A program made the translations under genes and the position numbers. The notes below the pieces were generated by a model, which ran no database searches, had not been told where the DNA came from, and saw nothing but the letters and a program-made list of their open reading frames with translations. A DNA stretch of 20,464 nt from JAWLCQ01 sp041687095 (lineage in GTDB: Bacteria; Planctomycetota; Phycisphaerae; SM23-33), in NCBI GenBank assembly GCA_041687095.1, contig JAWLCQ010000077.1, forward strand, positions 1 to 20,464, given 5' to 3'. Shown here piece after piece: positions 6,129 to 13,887 of this stretch. Within the stretch, counting starts at the first letter, position 1. The number at the start of each line of letters is the position of its first letter.

Positions 6129-7259
6129 ATGACGCTTACCGCCCAGATCCACACCGACGCGCAGGCCCTGGCGGACCTCGAGGGCGAGTGGAACGCGCTG
6201 CTCGCGCGGTCGCGCTCGGACTCGATCTTCCTCACCTGGGAATGGATCGCCGCGTGGCGGGAGGCGGTGGCCCCGCACGCCCCGCTGCTGCTCGTCACCG
6301 TCCGGGACCCCGCCCACCGCCTCGTCGCCGTCGCGCCCTTCTACCGCACGCGCATGCGCCTGCTGGGCGCCGTCCCCTACCGCGTCGCCCGCGTGCTGGG
6401 CGACTTCCACTCCGGGAGCGAATACCCCGACCTCATCATCGACCGCGAGGTGGAGGACGCCGCCGCATCGGCCCTCGTCGAGGCGCTGCTCGCCCGCCGC
6501 AACCTGTGGGACTGCCTGTGGCTGCCCCGCATGGCCGGGTGGACCGGGGCGCGGGAGCGGTGGCGGGCGCTGTGCGAGGCCCACGGGCTGTGGGTGCACG
6601 AGCACCTGCGCGACTTCGCCCCGGTGGACCTGCGGGAGGACTTCGAGGGGTTCCTCGGGACGCTGTCCCGCAACACCCGCTCGTCGCTGCGGCGGCGGAT
6701 GCGGGACGTGCTGGACGGGGACGGGGCGACGTTCTGCCTCTGCACGCCCGACGACCGCGAGGAGTTCCTCGACGCCCTCTTCCGCCTGCACGCCCAGCGG
6801 TGGGCGACGCGGGGCGACGAGGGCTCCTTCCGCCGCCAGCCCCACATGGAGGCCTTCTACCGCCGCTTCATTCCCGAGGCGCAGCAGCGGGGCTGGCTGC
6901 GGCTCTACGGGCTGCGCCTGGGGGGCGAACTCAAGGCGGTGCAGATCGGCTACGTGTACGGGGGGACGTACAGTCAGCTCCAGGAGGGCTTCTGCCCCAG
7001 CGCCCCCGACGGGGTGGGCAACGTGCTGCGGGCGCTGTCGATCGAGTCCCTCATCGCCGAGGGCGTCCGCTGCTACGACTTCCTGGGCGAGTGGAGCGAG
7101 CACAAACGCCGCTGGGGCGCCACGCTCCGCAAGGGCTGCGACCTGTTCATCGGGCGGCCGAACCTGCGGACCCGCCTGCTGTTCTGCCGAGAGATCTGGC
7201 CCTTCGGGCGGTTCCTGGTCGAGGACCATCCGGCCGGGGCAAAGGGGAAAGGAACGTAG
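6129..7259 (+). CDS. CelD/BcsL-type acyltransferase-like (GNAT fold) protein, first of a pair
   Basis: A 376-residue soluble protein with a GNAT-type acyltransferase domain of the CelD/BcsL family. N-terminal motif FLTWEWIAAWREA (about 34-46), basic segment SRNTRSSLRRR (180-190), core strands around RLYGLRLGGELKAVQIGYVY (258-277), and the family's closing motif YDFLGEWSEHKRRWG (316-330). Members lie in cellulose or exopolysaccharide clusters and are thought to acylate a glycan or its lipid carrier; substrate and donor cannot be read from the sequence. The ATG at 6129 has AGGAG 4 nt upstream; the longer open frame back to 5871 looks non-coding. The stop is 1 nt before the next start, so the two genes form an operon. 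Confidence 0.85.
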   Translation: MTLTAQIHTDAQALADLEGEWNALLARSRSDSIFLTWEWIAAWREAVAPHAPLLLVTVRDPAHRLVAVAPFYRTRMRLLGAVPYRVARVLGDFHSGSEYPDLIIDREVEDAAASALVEALLARRNLWDCLWLPRMAGWTGARERWRALCEAHGLWVHEHLRDFAPVDLREDFEGFLGTLSRNTRSSLRRRMRDVLDGDGATFCLCTPDDREEFLDALFRLHAQRWATRGDEGSFRRQPHMEAFYRRFIPEAQQRGWLRLYGLRLGGELKAVQIGYVYGGTYSQLQEGFCPSAPDGVGNVLRALSIESLIAEGVRCYDFLGEWSEHKRRWGATLRKGCDLFIGRPNLRTRLLFCREIWPFGRFLVEDHPAGAKGKGT

Positions 7260-7260
7260 C

Positions 7261-8433
7261 ATGCGGTTCACGACCGTGCGAGGCGTCGCGGGGCTGGAGT
7301 CCATTCGCGGGGCGTGGGCGGCCGTCACGGGCGCCATGACCCGCCGGCGGTTCTACCAGATGTACGAGTGGTACAGCGCCTTCGTGCGGACGCTGGCGCC
7401 CGCCCCCGACGCCATGCAGTTCACCGTCGCCTGGCGGGGCGAGGACCCGGTGGCGGTCTTCCCCCTGCAGCGGGGCACGCTCCGCCTGCACGGGCTGCCC
7501 CTGCGGTCGCTGGGGCTTCCCCTGCATCCGCACATGCCCCTTGTGGACGTCGTGCTCGAACCGTCGGACGCCACCGCCGGGGTGCTTGACGGTTTGTGCG
7601 AGCACCTCCGCGAGGAGGGGCCCTGGGACGTCCTGCTCCTGCCCCGCCTGCTCGAGGACGCCGCCGCCCTGTTCTGCCTCCAGCGCTCCCGCTCCCCGGG
7701 GCGGGTGGTGAAGGCGTGGGACCGGTGCGACACGCTGCTCTGCCGCGACTACGAGGCCCGCCTCCCGTCGTACCCCAAACGCTTCCGCAACAATCTGCGG
7801 AGGCGGCAGCGGCACCTCGAGAGCTTCGGGACCGTCGAGTTCACCCGCGAGGACCGCCCCGAGGCCCTGTCCGCCCGCCTGCAGGCGTTCCTGGAGGTCG
7901 AGGCGTCGGGCTGGAAGGGGCCCGGGGGGATGGGGACGGCCATCCAGTGCTCCGACGCCCTGCGGGCCTTCTACGAACGAGTCGCCGCCGAGTTTGGCGC
8001 GCTCGGGGCGTGCCACATCAACCTCCTCCGGGTGAACGGGGCGTGCGTCGCGGGGGAGTTCACCCTCGTCCTGGACGACACGTGCTACATGCTCAAGGGG
8101 GGCTACGACGAGCAGTACAGCAAGGCCGCCCCGGGCATCCTGCTGACGGACTGGCAACTGCGGGAGTACGGGCGCGACGGGCGGATCGAGGAGATGAACT
8201 ACCTCAACGCCGTTGACTGGATCTCCGAGTGGGGCCCGCGGGCGGCCGTGGTGTACCGAGCGTGGGTGTTCAACCGCTCCCTGCGGGGCCGCTGGGGGGC
8301 CGTGACGTCCCGGGCCCGGTGGCGAACAGCGAGCCTGCTGGGGCCCCTGTGGCGGGAAGGGGCGGGGCGGCTTGGCAGGCGTCGGAGCGCCCCGTGTCCT
8401 CGCACGGACGGGGCGGACGGCGACGACGCCTGA
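7261..8433 (+). CDS. CelD/BcsL-type acyltransferase-like (GNAT fold) protein, second of a pair
   Basis: A 390-residue relative of the preceding protein, with the same architecture but clearly diverged. Motifs include YEWYSAFVRTL (35-45), YPKRFRNNLRRRQRHLE (171-187), ASGWKG (215-220) and GGYDEQYSKAAPG (280-292). It starts 1 nt after the upstream stop, with GGAAAGGA just before the ATG. Probably it modifies the same glycan or glycolipid at another position (inference). Its last 50 or so residues, after VYRAWVFNRS (331-340), are Arg/Ala-rich and overlap the 3' end of the convergent deacetylase gene for 164 bp, so the C-terminus may be poorly conserved. Confidence 0.85.
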   Translation: MRFTTVRGVAGLESIRGAWAAVTGAMTRRRFYQMYEWYSAFVRTLAPAPDAMQFTVAWRGEDPVAVFPLQRGTLRLHGLPLRSLGLPLHPHMPLVDVVLEPSDATAGVLDGLCEHLREEGPWDVLLLPRLLEDAAALFCLQRSRSPGRVVKAWDRCDTLLCRDYEARLPSYPKRFRNNLRRRQRHLESFGTVEFTREDRPEALSARLQAFLEVEASGWKGPGGMGTAIQCSDALRAFYERVAAEFGALGACHINLLRVNGACVAGEFTLVLDDTCYMLKGGYDEQYSKAAPGILLTDWQLREYGRDGRIEEMNYLNAVDWISEWGPRAAVVYRAWVFNRSLRGRWGAVTSRARWRTASLLGPLWREGAGRLGRRRSAPCPRTDGADGDDA

Positions 8434-9364
8434 GCGCGTCCTGCATCTCCCCCAACCCCGAGCAGAGCTTCTCGAACAGCACCTGCCGCGGGCGGACGTG
8501 CACACGGCGGAGTTGCAGGGGGTCCAGCCCGCTCACCCAGTTGCTCCCCTCGATGCTGGTGAAGGCCACGCGGAACCCGGCGTCCTGAAGGATGAGGCGG
8601 GTGGTGTCGTCAAAGTCTCCGGGTGTCCCGTTGGGGTAGCAGAAGGCGGGGACGGGACGGTGGAAGGCGTCCTCGAGTTCCTCCTTGCACTGCCGCGCCT
8701 CCCGGCGGAACGCCTCGGGGGGCTGCACCGTGGCGATGGTGTGGGTGACGGTGTGGGCGACGAGGTCCACCAGGCCGCTGTCGAGCATCTCCCCTAGCTC
8801 GTCGGGCGTCAGGGATCGGTATTCTTCCGGGGGGTGCGGGGGGGGGGCGAGGTGGAGGGCGGACATCATCCGGTCGATGGCGTGGTCGCGGTGCTCGGGC
8901 AGGCAGCGCTTGAGGCGGACCACCAGGTCGCGGAACGTCCCCCGATCCCCCGGCCGCAACGTTACGCCCTCGATGCACGCCCCTGAGCCCTCCTGCGCAT
9001 TGTCGGCCGCCCACCAGATGCGGTCGAACCACAGCCACTGGCGGCGGAGCAGGAAATCGGTCGAGGTGCACACGGCGATGGGGACCTGCAGGGCCTTCGC
9101 CAGCGGGAAGATGTAGCGGTAGGCGTCCGTGTGCCCGTCATCCACCGTCACCATCGCCGCCCGCCGCCGACCGATCTCGATGTCGGGCTGCGAGGGCAAT
9201 GCCACGTGGAAGTAGCGGGCGAGGAACCGGAAGTGCTGCTCCACGTGGTGCGGCTGCACCCGCGCCCCGAGGTTCACCCGGTGCAGCGTGGCCACCGTCA
9301 GCCGCGGCGCCCCGTGCAGGATCAGGCACGCCCGCGAGGTCAGGGACATGAGGATGTCTTTCAT
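8270..9364 (-). CDS. Polysaccharide deacetylase (NodB-homology, CE4) family protein
   Basis: A 364-residue protein. The NodB motifs are visible: MVTVDDGHTDA (71-81; catalytic base Asp75 and metal ligand Asp76), HTVTH (204-208; metal-binding His204 and His208), and FCYPNG (241-246). An upstream LHRV (27-30) is typical of deacetylases in glycan export clusters. It has no obvious signal peptide, though residues 8-25 are mildly hydrophobic. By family it removes N- or O-acetyl groups from a polysaccharide or lipid-linked glycan. The ATG at 9364 has GGGAG 7 nt upstream; the frame is open to 9424. The 50-residue Pro/Arg-rich tail overlaps the convergent acyltransferase gene and lies outside the NodB domain. 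Confidence 0.87.
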   Translation of the reverse strand: MKDILMSLTSRACLILHGAPRLTVATLHRVNLGARVQPHHVEQHFRFLARYFHVALPSQPDIEIGRRRAAMVTVDDGHTDAYRYIFPLAKALQVPIAVCTSTDFLLRRQWLWFDRIWWAADNAQEGSGACIEGVTLRPGDRGTFRDLVVRLKRCLPEHRDHAIDRMMSALHLAPPPHPPEEYRSLTPDELGEMLDSGLVDLVAHTVTHTIATVQPPEAFRREARQCKEELEDAFHRPVPAFCYPNGTPGDFDDTTRLILQDAGFRVAFTSIEGSNWVSGLDPLQLRRVHVRPRQVLFEKLCSGLGEMQDALRRRRRPPRPCEDTGRSDACQAAPPLPATGAPAGSLFATGPGTSRPPSGPAGSG

Positions 9365-9526
9365 GGCAAACTCCCAACAACCATCCCGCCCCCCATTCCC
9401 CGGGATGGTTCCTTTTGGAATCATTCATATTAGTCAATACTAGTGGCGGTGCCTCCGGCTTTCATATGTGTGCGGCAGCATATGATGGTTCCCTCTCAGG
9501 AGTCCAAAGGGGGGGGCGCAGGGCCC

Positions 9527-9729
9527 GGGTGCCACGCAACGCCGTTCGCCGGGTGCCACGGCAACGCCGTTTGCCGGGTGCCACGGCTGCGCCGTTCGCC
9601 GGGTGCCACGGCTGCGCCGTTTGCAGCCGTGTTGCCGGGAAAGACACGGCTGCCGGGTGCCACGGCTGCGCCGTTTGCAGCCGTGTTGCCGGGAAAGACA
9701 CGGCTGCAAACAGCGCAGCCGTGGCACCC
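9527..9729. repeat. Tandem repeat array built on GGGTGCCAC, with competing hairpins
   Basis: GGGTGCCAC occurs at 9527, 9551, 9576, 9601 and 9655 and in inverted form (GTGGCACCC) at 9721-9729. The first three units are 24-25 bp long; the last two are near-identical 54-bp units (9601-9654, 9655-9708). Each 54-bp unit contains CACGGCTGC, then GCAGCCGTG (9-bp stem, 7-nt loop), then a second CACGGCTGC, so the middle segment can pair either way. The spacer 9365-9838 holds no supported gene; 9415-9445 is an A/T-rich patch that may hold the deacetylase promoter. Confidence 0.92.
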
Positions 9730-9782
9730 GAGGAGGAAGGAGGCGAGCGAGGCGGACGGGTCGCGGAGCCGGTGGGAGGCGG

Positions 9783-9788
9783 TATAAT
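9783..9788 (+). promoter_or_regulatory. Consensus -10 (TATAAT) upstream of the glycyl radical enzyme gene
   Basis: An exact TATAAT in otherwise GC-rich DNA, 50 nt before the ATG at 9839. No good -35 is seen at 16-18 nt. It begins 54 bp past the repeat array. Confidence 0.5.
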
Positions 9789-9838
9789 GGCCCGAGCCCG
9801 GCGGCCGTGTTCCGCCGTCGGCAAAGGAGACGGGAGCG

Positions 9839-11947
9839 ATGGCAGGGCAAGGCGATCCAGCGAAGGTGCGGCCGGCATGGCAGGCCGTGCTGGCGGGCAC
9901 GGGGGCGTTCCTGCGGGGCGGGGGGCCGCGGTACGACCTGCGCCCGGTGTGGCGGGCGAGGGGGTGCCGGCGGCGCGCCGGCCTGCCCGAGCCGCTCGTC
10001 CGCGCCCACGCCTTCGCGGCCGTGCTCGACGAGGCGCCCCTCCACCTGTACGACGGCGAGGCCATCGTCGGGAGCAAGGCGAGCTTCGTGCTCGACGCCC
10101 TCCCCCCCGACGTGAGCCCCGCGGAGTTCGAGGCGCTGAGCGGCGAGTGGCGATCGCGGGGGCAGCGCGACTTCACCGCCGGGTTCGACCATACCCTCGC
10201 GGACTACCGGACGCTGCTGGCGGAGGGGGTGGGGGGTGCCCTGCGGCGGGTGGGCCGGAGGCGCGAGCAGCCGTGCGCGCCCGAGCAGACGGTCTTCCTC
10301 GACGCCCTTACCGTCACCCTCGAAGCCTTCGGCCGCTTCATCCGCCGCCATGCCGACGCGGTGCGGCGGGCGGGCCGCGGGCACTCGGCAGCCATGATCG
10401 AGCCTCTCGCCACCGACCCGCCCCGCACGTTCCACGAGGCGCTGCTGCTGGTGTGGCTCACGCATATCGCCTTCGTCAGCGAGGGCCGCTGCCACAACGC
10501 CCTCGGGCGCATCGACCAGTACCTCTACCCGTTCTACCGCGACGACCTCGCCGCCGGGCGCCTCACCCGCGAAGGGGCGCTGGACCTGCTCTGCCACCTG
10601 TGGGCGAAGATCCACGAACTGGGCGAGGTCACGAACCTCTGCATCGGGGGGCTCACGCCCGAGGGGACCGACGGGACGAACGAGCTGAGCTTCCTGTGCC
10701 TGGAGGCGACGCAGTGGGTCCGCAGCCCCCACGCCAACCTCTCCGCCCGCTTCCACGACGGGACCCCCGACGCCTTCCACCGCGCGTGCTTCGAGTGCAT
10801 CCGCACGGGCGTGGGGTTCCCGGCCATCTTCAACGACCACGTGCTCATCCCCGGGCTCGTCGAGATCGGGATCCCCCCCGCCATCGCCCGCGACCACTGC
10901 ATGGTCGGGTGCATCGAGACCATGCTCGCGGGCCGCCAGCCCCCCTGGTCGGACTCGCGCTTCAACACGCCCCAGTTCCTGCTGAAGGCGATGGCGCGGA
11001 TGCGCGAGGAGGGCGAGCGGAGCTTCGAGCGGCTGTGGGCGCTGTTCGTGGAGGAGGTGTCGGAGGGCATCGCGAGGCACGCGGAGTGGATCAACGGGCA
11101 CATCGCCCGCTTCCCCCCCGAGCGGTTCCCCGACCCGTTCCTGTCGGCGCTGACGCGGGACTGCATCGACCGCGCGCGGGACGTGAACGATGGGGGGGCG
11201 CAGTTCCCCCGCATGCACGGGATCGCGGTGATGGGCCTGGCGACGCTGGCCGACTCGCTGGCGGCGGTGCGGCGGTGCGTGTTCGAGACGGGCGAGATCG
11301 CCTACGACGACCTGATGGACGCGCTAGACGCCAACTTCCAGGGCGCCGAGCCGCTCCGCCGGCACCTGCTGCACGGGGCGCCGAAGTACGGCAACGACGA
11401 GAGCGAGGTCGACGAACTCGCCGAGCGGATCGTCCCCCTGCTCGCCGAGGAGTGCCTGAAGCATGCGGTACACGGGGGCGGGTGGTTCGTGTCGGCGATG
11501 GCGGCGAACGTGCAGAACATCTCGGCCGGGACGCAGGTGGGGGCGACCCCGGACGGCCGAGAATCCGCCGCCCCGCTGAGCGACGCGGCGAGCCCGTACT
11601 TTGGTCGCGACCGCAAGGGGCCCACCGCCCTGCTCCAGTCGGTCTCCCGCCCGGATTACCACAGGGTGCTGACCGGCAGCGTGATCAACCTGCGGTTCGA
11701 CCCCGACTGGTTCCAGGACGCCCAGGCCGCAACGCGGTTCGGGGCGCTGACGCGGTTCTTCGTCGAGCGGCGGATCCCGGAGCTGCAGTTCAACTTCACC
11801 AGCGACCGCGTGCTCCTCGACGCCCGCGAGCACCCCGAGAACTACGCGGACCTCGTGGTGCGGGTGAGCGGGTTCTCCGCGTACTACACGCGGCTGGACC
11901 CGGTGGTCCAGGACGACATCCTCCGCAGAAGGGCCCACCGGTTGTGA
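9839..11947 (+). CDS. Glycyl radical enzyme, pyruvate formate-lyase family (eliminase/dehydratase type)
   Basis: A 702-residue protein with the PFL domain (about 50-570) and the C-terminal glycine-radical domain. The active-site loop reads MVGCIE (355-360): Cys358 carries the thiyl radical and Glu360 is the presumed general base. A single Cys in GCxE is typical of glycerol/diol dehydratases, choline TMA-lyase and related eliminases, whereas true PFL has adjacent cysteines. The radical motif RVSGFSAYY (675-683) puts the glycyl radical on Gly678, and the end QDDILRRRAH is the usual terminus. It is shorter than most family members (about 780-850). The substrate cannot be assigned. It needs a radical-SAM activase and low oxygen; no activase is encoded in this window. 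The start has GGAGA 8 nt upstream. Confidence 0.9.
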   Translation: MAGQGDPAKVRPAWQAVLAGTGAFLRGGGPRYDLRPVWRARGCRRRAGLPEPLVRAHAFAAVLDEAPLHLYDGEAIVGSKASFVLDALPPDVSPAEFEALSGEWRSRGQRDFTAGFDHTLADYRTLLAEGVGGALRRVGRRREQPCAPEQTVFLDALTVTLEAFGRFIRRHADAVRRAGRGHSAAMIEPLATDPPRTFHEALLLVWLTHIAFVSEGRCHNALGRIDQYLYPFYRDDLAAGRLTREGALDLLCHLWAKIHELGEVTNLCIGGLTPEGTDGTNELSFLCLEATQWVRSPHANLSARFHDGTPDAFHRACFECIRTGVGFPAIFNDHVLIPGLVEIGIPPAIARDHCMVGCIETMLAGRQPPWSDSRFNTPQFLLKAMARMREEGERSFERLWALFVEEVSEGIARHAEWINGHIARFPPERFPDPFLSALTRDCIDRARDVNDGGAQFPRMHGIAVMGLATLADSLAAVRRCVFETGEIAYDDLMDALDANFQGAEPLRRHLLHGAPKYGNDESEVDELAERIVPLLAEECLKHAVHGGGWFVSAMAANVQNISAGTQVGATPDGRESAAPLSDAASPYFGRDRKGPTALLQSVSRPDYHRVLTGSVINLRFDPDWFQDAQAATRFGALTRFFVERRIPELQFNFTSDRVLLDAREHPENYADLVVRVSGFSAYYTRLDPVVQDDILRRRAHRL

Positions 11948-11962
11948 GACGGGCGACCGGCG

Positions 11963-11991
11963 TTATTCAAATGGTAACCGTGGCGTATGAT
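11963..11991 (+). promoter_or_regulatory. Promoter candidate for the small antitoxin-like gene
   Basis: TTATTC (11963-11968), 17 nt, then TATGAT (11986-11991), in DNA markedly more A/T-rich than its surroundings. It would start transcription about 20 nt before the GTG at 12019. Confidence 0.4.
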
Positions 11992-12018
11992 GAGAAGGAT
12001 GGATTGCGAGGTGGGTCT

Positions 12019-12258
12019 GTGAACATGACGTTGACCATCAATGACGAGGTCTATGAGAGGCTTCACCGTGCCGCGATGAAGCGGCATGTGACACCTGGAG
12101 AGCTTCTTCGCGATTATGCGATAGCGATGCTGCAGGCGGAGGAGGAGCGGCAGCGGGAGGGGGAGTGCTCCGCCCGGAGATTCCGAGCCCTGGTTCGCTC
12201 CACGTCCTGCCGGATCGGCCCCCGGACGTGGCCACGGGACGACCTCCATGAGCGGTGA
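12019..12258 (+). CDS. VapB/ribbon-helix-helix-like antitoxin, probably frameshifted near its 3' end
   Basis: The 79-codon product starts at GTG 12019 (GAGGTG 5 nt upstream; ATG 12025 is the alternative). Its N-terminal 45 residues (MTLTINDEVYERLHRAA, then a helix LLRDYAIAMLQAEEE) look like a small ribbon-helix-helix antitoxin. After about 12163 the reading frame becomes Cys/Arg/Trp-rich and unconvincing. Frame 3 from 12165 instead gives VLRPEIPSPG... and stops at TGA 12249-12251, forming an ATGA overlap with the next ATG at 12248, as in intact toxin-antitoxin operons. A missing base in the G-rich run around 12157-12165, or a sequencing error, would explain this. Confidence 0.6.
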   Translation: MNMTLTINDEVYERLHRAAMKRHVTPGELLRDYAIAMLQAEEERQREGECSARRFRALVRSTSCRIGPRTWPRDDLHER

Positions 12259-12352
12259 AGTGTTCCTGGATACGATCTACTCCGAGGACCTCGGAGACGG
12301 GCAGGAGTACTTCGGAATCCGCGTCGAGGATCCGTTCAAGAGCCCCTCGTGA
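12248..12352 (+). pseudogene. 34-codon remnant of a PIN-domain (VapC-type) toxin
   Basis: The ATG at 12248 opens a 34-codon frame. Residues 4-11 (EVFLDTIY) look like the start of a PIN domain, with its first catalytic Asp (Asp8). Residues 12-30 (SEDLGDGQEYFGIRVEDPF) look like the last strand and helix of the same domain, where PIN proteins typically read SEDL.hGq...G.rv.NPF. The middle, about 100 residues including the other catalytic acids, is missing. The simplest reading is an in-frame internal deletion of a VapC ribonuclease gene. It overlaps the antitoxin-like gene, supporting a former vapBC operon. Based on family memory, not a database search. Confidence 0.55.
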
Positions 12353-12419
12353 GCAGTGGCCGATTCCCCAAGCACGTCTGGTCCCCTTCGCCTGGGACCG
12401 TGGCAGGGCGCCAGCCCCC

Positions 12420-12445
12420 ATTGCCAATTGGCAATCGGCAATTGG
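12420..12445. repeat. Perfect 16-bp palindrome with an overlapping CAATTGG inverted repeat
   Basis: ATTGCCAATTGGCAAT (12420-12435) is a perfect palindrome, and CCAATTG/CAATTGG (12424-12430, 12439-12445) forms an overlapping stem. It begins 11 nt beyond the folC stop on the minus strand and could aid termination; it belongs with the AT-rich CAATTGG repeats near 4440 and 4555-4581. Confidence 0.8.
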
Positions 12446-12455
12446 AAATCCGCCG

Positions 12456-13847
12456 TCACGCCCCGAGGATCTGCTTGGCCTCTCCGACGAGATAGAACGA
12501 TCCGCAGATGCAGACCAGGTCCTCCCGCGAGACGGCCGAGTCGGCGACGCGGAGGGCCTCGCGGAGATTGGGGGCGATCTGTGCCACGCGGCCGGACTTC
12601 TCCTCGTAGCTCTCGCCCAGTTCGCGGGGGTCGGCGGCGCGGGGGTTGCCGGTGGCCCGGGTGAAGATGACCTTGTCGGCCCCGGTGGCGATCTGCTCCA
12701 TCATCCCGTTGATGTCCTTGTCCCCGGCACAGCCGAAGATCATGACCATCGAGTCATAGGGGATGTGCTGGGCGATGGCCCGCATGAGGCACTGCATGGA
12801 GGCGGCGTTGTGGGCCCCGTCGAGGAGGATGCGGGGATCGGTGCGGATGAGTTCCATCCGCCCGGGCAGCTTGAGCGTGGTCAGCCCGTGCATGGCCTTG
12901 GAGTCGTCGATGGCCAGGCCCTTGAGCTTGAGCTGGTCCAGCAGCGCCAGGGCGAGCCCGCAGTTGACCGCCTGGTGCTCGCCCAGCAGGGGCACGGGCA
13001 GGTGCTCGAAGCGGGAGCGGGGGGTCGTCAGGCAGATGCGGGTATGGCAGCCCTCGGTCCGGGAGGACTCCACGCGGTAGCTGAACTCGACGTCCTCCCC
13101 GGTGAACAGCAGGGGCGTGCCCGTCTCGCGGGCGGCCTTGCGGAGGACGCGCTTGGCGTCGGAGGTCTGGGGGACGCTGACGGCGGGGATGTTCTTCTTG
13201 AAGATGCCCGCCTTCTCGCCCGCGATGTGGGCGACCGTCGGGCCCAACTGGTGCATGTGGTCGAGCGAGATGCTCGTCAGCCCGCACACGGCGGGCTCGA
13301 GGATGTTCGTGCTGTCCAGCCGCCCGCCCAGGCCCGTCTCGATGACGGCGACGTCGACCTTCTCGTCGGCGAAGTGCTGGAAGGCCAGCGCGGTGAAGAT
13401 CTCGAAGAACGTCGGCTTGTCGGGGGCCATGTTGGAGAGGATGGGCTCGACGCGGTTGATCAGCCGCGTCATCGCCGCCTGCGTCACCACGTCCCCGTTG
13501 ATGCGGATCCGCTCGCGGATGTCGCAGATGTGGGGGGAGGTGTACAGGCCAACGCGGAGCCCGCAGGCGCGGAGCATCTCGGCGAGCATGGTGCACGTCG
13601 AGCCCTTGCCCTTGGTCCCCGCAATGTGGACCGAGGGAAAGCGGGTCTGGGGGTCGCCCAGGGCCTTCGCCAACGCCCGCATGCGGTCCAGCGAGAACGT
13701 ATCTCGATTGTACCGGACCCGGAGCATCTGCTCGTAGTCCGTGTGCGAGATCAGGTAACGCAGGGCTGCATCGTACGTCTTGAGGGGCTTCTTGCCGCTG
13801 GGAGCCGCCGCTTTTCGGGGTGTCTTCACTCGCGTCGCCGTTGCCAT
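12456..13847 (-). CDS. folC: Folylpolyglutamate synthase / dihydrofolate synthase
   Basis: A 463-residue Mur-ligase-family enzyme. The P-loop GTKGKGS (77-83), YTSPHICDIRERIRING (102-118), FFEIFTALAF, ETGLGGRLDSTN, the LDHM...IAGEKAGIFKK segment with its carbamylated-lysine region, and DGAHN in the C-terminal domain are all present. It makes dihydrofolate from dihydropteroate and glutamate and/or adds glutamates to folates, using ATP in the cytoplasm. One or both activities cannot be decided by eye. Residues 1-22 are a Lys/Arg/Ala-rich extension before the conserved start. The ATG at 13847 has no ribosome binding site and lies 12 nt after a strong -10 box, so the mRNA is probably leaderless or nearly so. 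Monocistronic in this window. Confidence 0.96.
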   Translation of the reverse strand: MATATRVKTPRKAAAPSGKKPLKTYDAALRYLISHTDYEQMLRVRYNRDTFSLDRMRALAKALGDPQTRFPSVHIAGTKGKGSTCTMLAEMLRACGLRVGLYTSPHICDIRERIRINGDVVTQAAMTRLINRVEPILSNMAPDKPTFFEIFTALAFQHFADEKVDVAVIETGLGGRLDSTNILEPAVCGLTSISLDHMHQLGPTVAHIAGEKAGIFKKNIPAVSVPQTSDAKRVLRKAARETGTPLLFTGEDVEFSYRVESSRTEGCHTRICLTTPRSRFEHLPVPLLGEHQAVNCGLALALLDQLKLKGLAIDDSKAMHGLTTLKLPGRMELIRTDPRILLDGAHNAASMQCLMRAIAQHIPYDSMVMIFGCAGDKDINGMMEQIATGADKVIFTRATGNPRAADPRELGESYEEKSGRVAQIAPNLREALRVADSAVSREDLVCICGSFYLVGEAKQILGA

Positions 13848-13859
13848 AATAACGATAGC

Positions 13860-13887
13860 AGTATACCGATCCGGGGGCGAAAGTCAA
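13860..13887 (-). promoter_or_regulatory. Strong sigma-70-type promoter for folC
   Basis: On the minus strand TTGACT (13882-13887), a 16-nt spacer, then TATACT (13860-13865). Both boxes are 5/6 matches to consensus. Transcription should start near 13853, only about 6 nt before the ATG. Confidence 0.7.

Noticed and set aside
5727..7337. 536-codon open frame on the minus strand opposite the first acyltransferase gene
   Set aside because: It covers spacer plus antisense of a recognised gene and has no domain-like sequence or ribosome binding site.
9527..9729. CRISPR array
   Set aside because: Units are contiguous, without unique spacers, and no cas genes are present.
9440..11218. 592-codon minus-strand frame opposite the glycyl radical enzyme
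   Set aside because: Antisense shadow of a strongly recognised gene, with its C-terminal part translated from the repeat array.
9415..12258. 947-codon plus-strand frame through the glycyl radical enzyme gene
   Set aside because: It is an alternate frame of the enzyme gene with an Arg/Pro/Ala-rich translation; only its last 80 codons, the antitoxin-like gene, are supported.
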